A DNA stretch of 64,000 nucleotides from Rhizobium rhizoryzae (GTDB taxonomy: Bacteria > Pseudomonadota > Alphaproteobacteria > Rhizobiales > Rhizobiaceae): contig NZ_CP049251.1 in the NCBI RefSeq assembly GCF_011046895.1, positions 1-64,000 on the forward strand, given 5' to 3'. The translations under genes were made by a program, and so were the position numbers. Below, piece by piece: positions 56,943-64,000 of this stretch (positions are counted from its first letter, which is position 1; the number at the start of each line of letters is the position of its first letter). The notes under the pieces were generated by a model, which saw nothing but the letters and a program-made list of their open reading frames with translations, had not been told where the DNA came from and did not search any database.

Positions 56943-57290
56943 TCACCGACGGTCTGGCCTTGGGAAGGACACGACCTTACCGTCCTCGGACTGTATAGGA
57001 CCGGTAGTATCGAGCACGTGGGCGCCGGTGGGTTTCAGCAATGTCGGCGATACATTCCATTGACGGTTATCATCGGCATGCACCGTCACCGTCTTCTTGT
57101 TGCGGCGAATGACGACACCACGGACCAGGACGCCGCCGGGGCCTTCAAACTCCACGCCGCTTCCGACCCGGATTTCTTGAAGGGCTGCGGTGGTTCGCTG
57201 GTGGTGCAAATACTGCAAACGCTCGACGATGCGCGCGTTGAGTTCGATGAGGGTTGCCTCGTCCAGGCTGTCGATATCGATCTGCCGCAT
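56943..57290 (-). CDS. Small conserved-looking protein with SH3-like domain, function unknown
   Basis: 115 residues. A short helical N-terminus (MRQIDIDSLDEATLIELNARIVERLQYLHHQRT) is followed by a beta-rich stretch (IRVGSGVEFEGPGGVLVRGVVIRRNKKTVTVHADDNRQWNVSPTLLK) that resembles KOW or SH3-type barrels used to bind nucleic acid. It lies convergent to the IS66-like gene and divergent from tniA. No family name is known to me. Confidence 0.65.
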   Translation of the reverse strand: MRQIDIDSLDEATLIELNARIVERLQYLHHQRTTAALQEIRVGSGVEFEGPGGVLVRGVVIRRNKKTVTVHADDNRQWNVSPTLLKPTGAHVLDTTGPIQSEDGKVVSFPRPDRR

Positions 57291-57396
57291 CTGCTGCGCC
57301 CCTGTGGCTTTTACTTTGAGGTTTCAAACTGGAAATCGTCATTAGGCTGTTAGAGTTAGGCGTTATTGGTAGGAACGATTATCGCTAACGATTTCG

Positions 57397-59061
57397 ATGA
57401 GGCCAGATGTGCCAAATCCATTTCAATATTGCCGATCGACACCTGCCCGTGAATCTACTGAAGCCGATTGGGCGGCTGCGCGCAGGCTCGCGGACCAACT
57501 GGATCGCATCCTGGAAGGATACGGTTCGCGCAAATCGGCCATTGACCGCGCTGCTGCGGAATTGAGGCTGTCGTCCCGACAAATATACAATCTCTTGGCC
57601 CGATATCGAACCGACAGAACGGTGACCGCGCTCCTGCCGCGCACATCCGGCCCCCGGCGAAAGCGGATCTCGGCGGACGTCGAAGCTATCGTTGCGAGAA
57701 CTTTGCAGGAGCAGTGGCTCACCCTCGAAGCGCCGCCATTGGCTCCGGTCGTCGCCGAAATCCGCGCGCGCTGCGAGGAGGCAGGCCTGTCCCAGCCATC
57801 GTATGTCACTGTCGCGCGCAGGATCCCTGAATTGTTTTCAGCCGAAACGATCGCGAGGAAGCGCTCGGCCAATCCGAAACATTTGTTGCGGCTGAAGCCA
57901 CGGCCTGGATACATCCATGCAACAAACCCATTGGATGTCTGCCAGATCGACCACACGCCGACAGATGTAAATTTCGTCGAGGTCATCGATGGGGCCGGGG
58001 TTTTCGTCGGGCGGGCGTATCTGACACTGGTGACCGACGTTGCCACCCGTGCCATCCTGGGCTTTTGCCTATCGCTGGAAAAACCCTCGGTGCTGTCGGT
58101 GGCGCTTTGCCTTGCGCAGGCGATTTGCCCCAAGGATGGCTGGCTCGCATCGCGCGATATTCGCCATGACTGGCCAATGTATGGAAGGCCCCGGCTGCTT
58201 GTGGCCGACTCGGCGATGGAGTTCAAGGGGCATGCTTTTCAGCGAGGCTGCGACGAATACGGGATCCGCATTCGATATCGGGATCGCGCTCGGGTTCACC
58301 ACGGCGGCGTCGTGGAACGGCTTCTAGGAAAGCTGAACGGTGTGTTGGCAACATTACCGGGCACCACGAAACGTTCCGTGGCAGCTCGTGACGAATATCC
58401 TGCCGAACACCGTGCCCGCCTCTCATTTTCCGAATTGGAGCGGTGCGTGGTCCTGGCGATCCTGGATCATAATCGCCATCAAAATCCGAAAACGCTGAAC
58501 ATTCCCGTCAAGGAGTGGGAGCAGCGTGCGGCAGGCCACCCTCATATCATCGACGACCAGCACCATGTGCTGCTCTCCTTCTTGCCGGCCGGTCAGAGGC
58601 AATTGTCGCCTCAAGGGATCAGTCTGTTCGCGCTGCACTACTATTCGAGTTGGATTGGCAGGCTGGTGCCGGAACGAGATCGGCTCAGTAAGCTCGAAGT
58701 GCGATACGATCCCCGCAATATAAGCCAGATCTTTGTTCGCGACCCCGAAACACAAGTGTTTCGGGCAGTGGAGCGGCGAGATGGCGTGGTCGCCAGTATC
58801 ACACTGTGGGAGCATCGGGCCGAAAGGGCACGGAGGCGCGACTTGAGCGGCCGATCCAGCGTCGAGATCGTCTCGCTGCGCCGGGAAATGACCACGATTG
58901 CAAACACCGCCGGGCTTTCAAAGCGCCGGCTGCGCAATGCGGCGCGGGGCATTTATGCCGCGCCCGCGGAAAAACGAATGGCTGAAACATCGGAATCAGT
59001 TCCGATACAAACGATCCAGCAAGAGCGGCCAAAGGCCCGACTACAGGTCGAAGACTGGTAG
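57397..59061 (+). CDS. tniA: TniA-like transposase (Mu/Tn7/Tn5053 type)
   Basis: 554 residues. Helix-turn-helix regions (AAAELRLSSRQIYNLLARYR) are followed by the rve integrase core with the catalytic triad at Asp185 (CQIDHTPTD), Asp271 (VADSAMEF) and Glu307 (HHGGVVERLLGK), then a Mu-type C-terminal domain. It is the DDE enzyme that cuts and joins the transposon ends. Followed after 6 bp by the TniB-type ATPase. Confidence 0.9.
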   Translation: MRPDVPNPFQYCRSTPARESTEADWAAARRLADQLDRILEGYGSRKSAIDRAAAELRLSSRQIYNLLARYRTDRTVTALLPRTSGPRRKRISADVEAIVARTLQEQWLTLEAPPLAPVVAEIRARCEEAGLSQPSYVTVARRIPELFSAETIARKRSANPKHLLRLKPRPGYIHATNPLDVCQIDHTPTDVNFVEVIDGAGVFVGRAYLTLVTDVATRAILGFCLSLEKPSVLSVALCLAQAICPKDGWLASRDIRHDWPMYGRPRLLVADSAMEFKGHAFQRGCDEYGIRIRYRDRARVHHGGVVERLLGKLNGVLATLPGTTKRSVAARDEYPAEHRARLSFSELERCVVLAILDHNRHQNPKTLNIPVKEWEQRAAGHPHIIDDQHHVLLSFLPAGQRQLSPQGISLFALHYYSSWIGRLVPERDRLSKLEVRYDPRNISQIFVRDPETQVFRAVERRDGVVASITLWEHRAERARRRDLSGRSSVEIVSLRREMTTIANTAGLSKRRLRNAARGIYAAPAEKRMAETSESVPIQTIQQERPKARLQVEDW

Positions 59062-59067
59062 TCGGCT

Positions 59068-59946
59068 ATGGAAGATCACCTCTTCGAACATGTTCGCCCC
59101 TATCTCGACCGCACCATTGAGGAGCGGATCGCGTATATCCGAGCTCCGAGGTGGATCGGGCATCAAGCTGCGATCGAAAGCCATCAGCGGCTATCGGATT
59201 TGTTGTCACGCCCTCCTTCACTGCGCACGCAAGGGCTGATGATTGTCGGGCCTTACGCCAATGGCAAGACGATGATCGTCGAACGATTTGCCGTGGATTG
59301 CCTGAAGGCCTCCGCAGACCAGAAGGTCTGGATCGTCCAGACCCGGGAAGGTGCAGGACTTGGCCATTTTTACGCCAGCATTCTCCACGCGCTCAACGCG
59401 CCGGGCGGCGATGTGTGGACTGTCGGACGCAAAGCGGAGCAGCTCGACCATCTCCTTGCGGCGCTCAGGCCGAAGGTCCTAATCTTTGACGAATTCCACA
59501 ACGCGCTTAGGGGCCGGCCGCGTGACGTTGAAGCAGTCTTCGCATTTCTGCGTCGCATTGGTCGGCAATACGATATCTCGCCGGTTCTGGTCGGAGAGGT
59601 CACGGTTTACGACTACATATGTGCAACCAGCGAGATGGCGAGTCGGTTCGAACTCTTTCCGATTCCGCGCTGGTCGTACGATGAGGCCTACCTGTCATTG
59701 TTGGACAGTCTCGAGGCCGCCTTGCCCCTCGCACGCAGCTCGGATCTGTCGGCGGAGCGAAAGGCCCGACACATTCTTGGTCTTTCCGAGGGGCTGATCG
59801 GAGAGATCGTCGCGATCCTGACCAAGGCCGCGATTGCAGCAATCCAGGAGGGAGACGAACGTATCACCAGATCCTCCATCGATAACCTGCGGTACATTCC
59901 GCTGTCCAAAAGACGGCATGGGCCCATTCGTGAGGCGCTTCTTTGA
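59068..59946 (+). CDS. tniB: TniB-like AAA ATPase
   Basis: 292 residues. Walker A is GPYANGKT (61-68) and Walker B is KVLIFDEFHN (about 135-144), followed by sensor-like HNALRG. It belongs to the TnsC/TniB group of AAA+ regulators that select targets for the TniA transposase. The C-terminal part ends with a hydrophobic helix pair. Its stop overlaps the start of tniQ. Confidence 0.9.
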   Translation: MEDHLFEHVRPYLDRTIEERIAYIRAPRWIGHQAAIESHQRLSDLLSRPPSLRTQGLMIVGPYANGKTMIVERFAVDCLKASADQKVWIVQTREGAGLGHFYASILHALNAPGGDVWTVGRKAEQLDHLLAALRPKVLIFDEFHNALRGRPRDVEAVFAFLRRIGRQYDISPVLVGEVTVYDYICATSEMASRFELFPIPRWSYDEAYLSLLDSLEAALPLARSSDLSAERKARHILGLSEGLIGEIVAILTKAAIAAIQEGDERITRSSIDNLRYIPLSKRRHGPIREALL

Positions 59947-60803
59947 GCCTGCTTGGGCCGTCACTGATGGTGGTCATTCCGCAGGAGCGCTACCGGGACG
60001 TTGTGTATGAACGGTGGCCGGTTAAAGTAGAACCACACGCCGACGAACTCCTGTCGAGCTGGTTACATCGGATCGCTTCTGCCAATGGCGTAGCACCGCG
60101 AGATTTTGCGCGCGTTCTTGGACTGCGCCACAGAATGTGGTCTGCCAGGTTCGATTTAAAACTTCAGGACGATGTCTTGGACCAGCTCTCGGAGGGATCT
60201 GGAATTCCGAGAGACCGATTGTCGTCAATGGCCTTGCAGCCATGTGATTACAGACACATGCCGCTACCACTGGTCATCAAAGCCCGTCGTGCTGCTTCGA
60301 CGTGGCTGCAATTCTGTCCTGCGTGCCTCGATTCTGATCAGCCCCCATATTTTCGGAGGCGATGGCGACACTCGACTAGAATCTCCTGCTTTATCCACGG
60401 GTGCGGATTACGCGACCGTTGCCCATCGTGCCACCGCGGAATTACTGCCTTCGCTCAGCCACGGCTTGTCGGCCAGCATGTCTGCACCTCTTGCGCTTAT
60501 GACCTGCGGCGGGCATCCAAGGTGCCGGTGACCATTGAAGCGCAATACTTTGAACAGATAATCAATCGTTCTATCGGTACAGTGGCGAACATCCTGGCGA
60601 CGAACAATCCGCCGAAATGGCCTTGGCGACAAGATTTGATCGCAGTTCTACCGACTATGTCGGTTTCCAGCCGGATACGCTTGTTCGAGCGCTTCATCCC
60701 CGACGACGCCTATCTGGATGAGGGCTTCGTCCTTCCCATTCGGCGGTCGAAGCGGATTATGAAAGATAAAATTGAACCAGCCCGTCAAGCTGCAGCTCGC
60801 TGA
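59943..60803 (+). CDS. tniQ: TniQ-family targeting protein
   Basis: 286 residues from a TTG that overlaps the tniB stop and is preceded by GAGG; an ATG at 59967 is a possible alternative. The N-terminal TniQ domain (PHADELLSSWLHRIASANG) is followed by a cysteine-rich part (FCPACLDSD, a Cys-x2-Cys in RCPSC, and VCTSC) that should bind zinc, and by a helix-turn-helix-like end. TniQ proteins link the transposition complex to its target DNA. Confidence 0.88.
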   Translation: MSLLGPSLMVVIPQERYRDVVYERWPVKVEPHADELLSSWLHRIASANGVAPRDFARVLGLRHRMWSARFDLKLQDDVLDQLSEGSGIPRDRLSSMALQPCDYRHMPLPLVIKARRAASTWLQFCPACLDSDQPPYFRRRWRHSTRISCFIHGCGLRDRCPSCHRGITAFAQPRLVGQHVCTSCAYDLRRASKVPVTIEAQYFEQIINRSIGTVANILATNNPPKWPWRQDLIAVLPTMSVSSRIRLFERFIPDDAYLDEGFVLPIRRSKRIMKDKIEPARQAAAR

Positions 60804-60917
60804 TCGTCGTGGCGGCATTCGCCTCTTCGGAGGCTGGCGCCTATTCTCAGAAATTTTGCGGAGAACAGGCGTGCAATCTCCGCACAGGTTCTGTGCCAGC
60901 CTCCCCATCCCACCATA

Positions 60918-61889
60918 TCAGGATAAGGCGTCGCGCTCTCCGACAAGCTCTTCTATCGTTTTGTCCAGCTTACTCTTCTGAAACCCGTCCAGATCGAGAC
61001 CTTCAACGACGCTATAATCACCGTCCTCGCACATCACAGGTACGCCACACACCAGACCCTCCGGTATGCCATACTGCCCCTGCGATATAACAGCCATCGA
61101 TGTCCAGCGCCCATCCGTGCCATGCATCCAATCACGCATCTGATCGATCGCTGCATTGGCGGCGGATGCCGCGGACGACGCGCCGCGCGCCTCTATGATG
61201 GCGGTGCCACGCCTTGCGATCTCAGGGATCAGCACCTCCTTGTACCAATGGTCGTCGGCGATGGTCTCGGATAAGGGCCTTCCGGCAGCCGTTGCATAGG
61301 TCCAGTCGGCAAACATGGTCGGCGAGTGATTGCCCCACACAACGAGCTTGTCGATGTCGCCGACGCCACAGGCGGCCTTGCGCGCCAGTTGGGTCAACGC
61401 CCTGTTGTGATCAAGCCGGATCATCGAGCTGACCTGCCTTGGGTTAAAGTCCGGAGCATTGGCGATCAGGATGGAAGCGTTGGTGTTGGCAGGGTTGCCA
61501 ACCACCAAAATTTTGGCCCGGCGTCCGGCGACTTCGTTGATCGCCCTGCCCTGCACCTTGAAGATCTCTGCATTCGCAGCAAGCAGGTCCCGCCGTTCCA
61601 TACCCTTTGATCGCGGTCTGGAGCCGACGAGGAACGCCGCATCGACACCTTCGAACGCCTGGCGGGGATCATCCGTCATGACGATGTTGTGCAGCAGCGG
61701 AAAGGCGCAGTCTTCCAGCTCCATGACAACGCCGCGTACGGCGTCCTGGGCTTGAGGCAGATCGAGAAGTCGAAGTTCGATCGGCTGCGACTTGCCATAA
61801 AGGTCACCATTCGCCAGCCGAAACAGCAGGGAATAGCAGATCTGGCCGGCAGCACCGGTCACAGCGATCTTTTTGGGAGTGGATTGCAT
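60918..61889 (-). CDS. mdh: Malate dehydrogenase (cytosolic-type family)
   Basis: 323 residues. The NAD loop is [23 protein letters not shown] (8-30); the substrate Arg is in [26 protein letters not shown] and the catalytic His in WGNHSPT are present. This is the ~325-residue family shared by eukaryotic cytosolic and some bacterial enzymes, not the LDH-like MDH (~320) usual in rhizobial central metabolism, so it is probably an additional gene. It interconverts malate and oxaloacetate with NAD. It lies downstream of the AcfC-like gene on the same strand and may share its transcript. Confidence 0.9.
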   Translation of the reverse strand: MQSTPKKIAVTGAAGQICYSLLFRLANGDLYGKSQPIELRLLDLPQAQDAVRGVVMELEDCAFPLLHNIVMTDDPRQAFEGVDAAFLVGSRPRSKGMERRDLLAANAEIFKVQGRAINEVAGRRAKILVVGNPANTNASILIANAPDFNPRQVSSMIRLDHNRALTQLARKAACGVGDIDKLVVWGNHSPTMFADWTYATAAGRPLSETIADDHWYKEVLIPEIARRGTAIIEARGASSAASAANAAIDQMRDWMHGTDGRWTSMAVISQGQYGIPEGLVCGVPVMCEDGDYSVVEGLDLDGFQKSKLDKTIEELVGERDALS

Positions 61890-61919
61890 TGTCGTTATCT
61901 TTCCTGAGACGGTATAGGG

Positions 61920-62681
61920 TTATTTCGAGGGCGTGGTCCAGCCGGCCTTGGCAAAGATCGCCTTGGCCTCAGGGCCCTGAAGGAATTGCGAAAACGCTTT
62001 GGCGTCGGCATTCTTGCCTCCGCGCTCAGTCAGCACGATCCCGGTGTCTCGATAGATGCGATAGTCCGGTTCGACCTCGACGACATCTGCGAGTTTTGGA
62101 TTGGCGACCTGCCAGATGTTCCAAATGATCCACGCGTCGTAAGACTTGTCCTCGGTCCAGGCTTTTTTGGCTTCGGCACTGTTGGCGGCAAACGTCTTGA
62201 TATTGGCGCGAAGAGCTTTCACCTTTTCAATGTCGCCGGTTCGTCCGGCCATGTCTTCCCAAAGACCGTTCTGCCCGGCACCATTGACGACAAGCACTTT
62301 GTGGCCGGGCTTGAACAGATCGGCGAGGCCGGTGATCTTCTCCGGGTTCCCCGGACGCACCAGGATAGCGGATGGGCGCAGGTAGAGCGGCACGACATCA
62401 GCGTCCTTGATCTGGCCGTCCATCGCCTTCACGAAATCCGACATCATCGTCTCGGAGCCGCTGAAGATCAGGTCGGCATTGTCTTTAGCCTTGCCGATCC
62501 ATTGCGGCGTCGGGCCGGCGGTAACGATAACCTTGTTGTCGGAGCTTTTCTCGAAGGCGGCTGCCGCCTCCTTCATGGCAGGGAGTGGTCCACCGGGACC
62601 ATAGACGTGGATATCGGCGGCAAGCGTTGGTGCTGTCGTGGCGACAAGAATCGCCGCGCCGGTGATGATGGATTTCAGCAT
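61920..62681 (-). CDS. acfC: AcfC-like substrate-binding protein
   Basis: 253 residues with a signal peptide (cleavage near residue 22). The mature start DIHVYGPGGPLPAMKEAAAAFEK and the segments GPTPQWIGKAK, YLRPSAILVRPGNP, VLVVNGAGQNGLWEDMAGRTGDI and IYRDTGIVLTERGGKN are those of accessory colonization factor AcfC, a relative of molybdate-type binding proteins. No permease or ATPase gene is next to it, so it may serve a sensor or distant transporter. Ligand unknown; sulfate- or molybdate-like ions or organic acids are possible. Divergent from the LysR gene. Confidence 0.85.
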   Translation of the reverse strand: MLKSIITGAAILVATTAPTLAADIHVYGPGGPLPAMKEAAAAFEKSSDNKVIVTAGPTPQWIGKAKDNADLIFSGSETMMSDFVKAMDGQIKDADVVPLYLRPSAILVRPGNPEKITGLADLFKPGHKVLVVNGAGQNGLWEDMAGRTGDIEKVKALRANIKTFAANSAEAKKAWTEDKSYDAWIIWNIWQVANPKLADVVEVEPDYRIYRDTGIVLTERGGKNADAKAFSQFLQGPEAKAIFAKAGWTTPSK

Positions 62682-62807
62682 GGTATTTCCTCCGTGTCTG
62701 GTAGGAGAAAACTAGCGCCATTCTGCATCAGTTCCATCGCATAATTTTGCTACGAACATTCGGAAAAATCGATTATAACTCGGAGCAGATTCAAGGTTGC
62801 TATCTTC
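62682..62807. promoter_or_regulatory. Divergent control region of acfC and the LysR gene
   Basis: 126 bp between divergent starts. ATAAT and ATTAT form inverted ends around ATTTT-type and AAAAAT-type boxes (62739-62775), the sort of layout LysR proteins bind. Dimer binding is inferred. Confidence 0.35.
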
Positions 62808-63695
62808 ATGACCCTCGACCAGTTGCGCATCTTCGCCGAAGTCGCCCGCCAACAGCACATCACCAAGGCTGCCAAAGCGATGAACATGACGCAGTCGGCC
62901 GTCAGTGCTGCGGTCATCGCGCTTGAGGAACGGCACGGCGTGGCTTTGTTCGACCGGATCGGTCGTTCTATCGTCCTAAACCAAACCGGAACGATCTTTC
63001 TCGAGCATGCACTTCAGGTCTTGGCTGAAGCGAAAGCCGCCGAGTCTGCGCTAAGCGACCTTGCCGGACTTTTGCGCGGGGAATTGTCTGTTATGGCGAG
63101 CCAGACTGTTGGCGCCTATTGGCTGCCTTCCAGGCTTGCGACTTTCCACGCACGCTATCCTGGTCTCGGTCTCGACGTCAGGATCGGCAATACCGAGGCG
63201 GTAGGCGACGCGGTTGAGGCAGGGCGGGTTGAGCTCGGCGTTGTAGAGGGCGCGGTCGACAGACCGGCCTTGTTGTCGCGCATGATCGCCACGGATGAGA
63301 TGATCCTCGTCGTGTCGCCAACTCATCCATGGGCCAAAGGCAAAAAGCTCGGAAAGGCCGATTTTGAAGACGCGACATGGGTTCTTCGCGAGCCCGGATC
63401 GGGAACACGGCTCGCCTTCGAGACGATGATGACGAAAGAGAAATTGAAGCTGCAGGCGTTGAACGTTGCAATTGTCCTGCCCGGAAACGAGGCCGTGCTC
63501 GGCGCAGTCGAGGCCGGCATGGGGGCAACACTGACATCGCGAAGTGCTGCCCAGACCGAACTCAACAGCGGCCTGCTGGTCGAGGCCAATGCTTCTCCGC
63601 TTCCGCGCCCATTCTTCCTGCTCCGGCATAAGGAGCGGTATCGCTCCAAGGCGGCCGATGCGTTCGAAGCCCTGTTGTCGGAACAGACACGATGA
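62808..63695 (+). CDS. LysR-family transcriptional regulator
   Basis: 295 residues. N-terminal helix-turn-helix MTLDQLRIFAEVARQQHITKAAKAMNMTQSAVSAAVIALE, followed by an effector domain (GELSVMASQTVGAYWLPSRLATF). The order resembles the CysL/YwfM-type group that controls neighbouring uptake or metabolism genes. It is divergent from acfC, which it probably regulates together with mdh. Its stop overlaps the next gene by 4 bp (ATGA). Confidence 0.9.
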   Translation: MTLDQLRIFAEVARQQHITKAAKAMNMTQSAVSAAVIALEERHGVALFDRIGRSIVLNQTGTIFLEHALQVLAEAKAAESALSDLAGLLRGELSVMASQTVGAYWLPSRLATFHARYPGLGLDVRIGNTEAVGDAVEAGRVELGVVEGAVDRPALLSRMIATDEMILVVSPTHPWAKGKKLGKADFEDATWVLREPGSGTRLAFETMMTKEKLKLQALNVAIVLPGNEAVLGAVEAGMGATLTSRSAAQTELNSGLLVEANASPLPRPFFLLRHKERYRSKAADAFEALLSEQTR

Positions 63696-64000
63696 CCTAT
63701 CGCGGACCTGATACGCTCTGGCACGAGCATCGACGCGAGGAGCGGTTGGCCGCGCTTGACAGCGCGCATATGCAGCCATTGAACGCCTTCCGGGAGCACC
63801 TTCAGCTTAACTCCGACCGGGATATGCCGAACTTCGATCCATACGATGGCGGTATCAGCGCAAGACTGCTGATCATTTTGGAGACGCCTGGACCAAGTCC
63901 GGTCGAACGCGGCCGGCGTTTCGTTTCGATCGATAACCCGACCGGCACGGCGAAGAACCTGCGCACGGCGCTGACTGGCGCAGGGATATCGCGCCGAGAC
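63692..64000 (+). CDS. Uracil-DNA-glycosylase-like protein, 3' end beyond the window
   Basis: The first 103 codons are in the window. The start ATG overlaps the stop of the LysR gene. After a charged helical N-terminus the frame reads ARLLIILETPGPSP, then FVSIDNPTGTAKNLRTALTGAGI, matching the first motifs of the uracil-DNA glycosylase-like fold. It would remove damaged bases, but the catalytic C-terminal motif lies outside the window. Translational coupling to a LysR regulator is unusual. Confidence 0.7.
   Translation, partial: MTYRGPDTLWHEHRREERLAALDSAHMQPLNAFREHLQLNSDRDMPNFDPYDGGISARLLIILETPGPSPVERGRRFVSIDNPTGTAKNLRTALTGAGISRRD

Noticed and set aside
55321..56946. 541-codon minus-strand frame over the IS66-like transposase
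   Set aside because: Antisense shadow; the plus strand carries the intact DDE motifs.

Overview
The window looks like accessory DNA, probably from a large plasmid, chromid or island-rich chromosome of a member of the Rhizobiales, most likely Rhizobiaceae. The evidence is GC-rich coding, many ABC uptake operons, a RHE_PE00001/DUF1612-type protein, Usg, a groESL copy with a CIRCE-like repeat, and rhizobial-type transposases. The species cannot be named from the sequence. No tRNA, rRNA, CRISPR array or replication origin was seen.

Region 1 (1-14710) holds two sugar-uptake operons back to back. The leftward operon runs from a LacI repressor fused to a solute-binding-protein domain into an ATPase, a secreted binding protein and two permeases; a further gene beyond the left edge is possible. 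The rightward operon starts with a conventional LacI regulator, then a Tat-type binding protein, two permeases, a GH4 alpha-galactosidase-like enzyme, a second ATPase and a PdxA-like dehydrogenase. Each regulator has its own promoter and palindromic operator in the shared 243 bp interval.

Region 2 (14878-31200) starts with a frameshifted ISNCY-type element. It then holds signalling and general genes: a CHASE-PAS-GGDEF-EAL protein, a PsiF-like secreted protein, a cytosolic chemoreceptor, a MarR/NmrA pair, a glucose dehydrogenase coupled to a GH15 enzyme, a membrane GGDEF protein and an accessory groESL operon. Usg and a small unknown gene (31475-32112) lie just to the right.

Region 3 (32768-45409) is a catabolic block. 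A tyrosine-integrase remnant has replaced the 3' end of an SDR gene that was probably the last gene of an amino-acid ABC operon. That operon (SDR, two permeases, ATPase, binding protein, RraA-type aldolase) is followed by a LysR regulator and a second operon: biotin carrier, biotin carboxylase, a biotin-less carrier homologue, PxpB, PxpC, PxpA and an aminotransferase. Together they suggest uptake of a lactam or amino acid, ring opening, transamination and aldol cleavage.

Region 4 (45713-60803) is a mobile and conflict island. It holds a Fic protein under a perfect inverted repeat, a large tyrosine recombinase split by one in-frame stop, a three-gene ABC-3C-type system (nuclease-like protein, middle component, DUF3732 ATPase), a RHE_PE00001-family protein, an IS66-like transposase, and a TniA-TniB-TniQ transposition module.

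Region 5 (60918-64000) holds a malate dehydrogenase, an AcfC-like binding protein, a LysR regulator and the start of a uracil-DNA-glycosylase-like gene that runs off the right edge.
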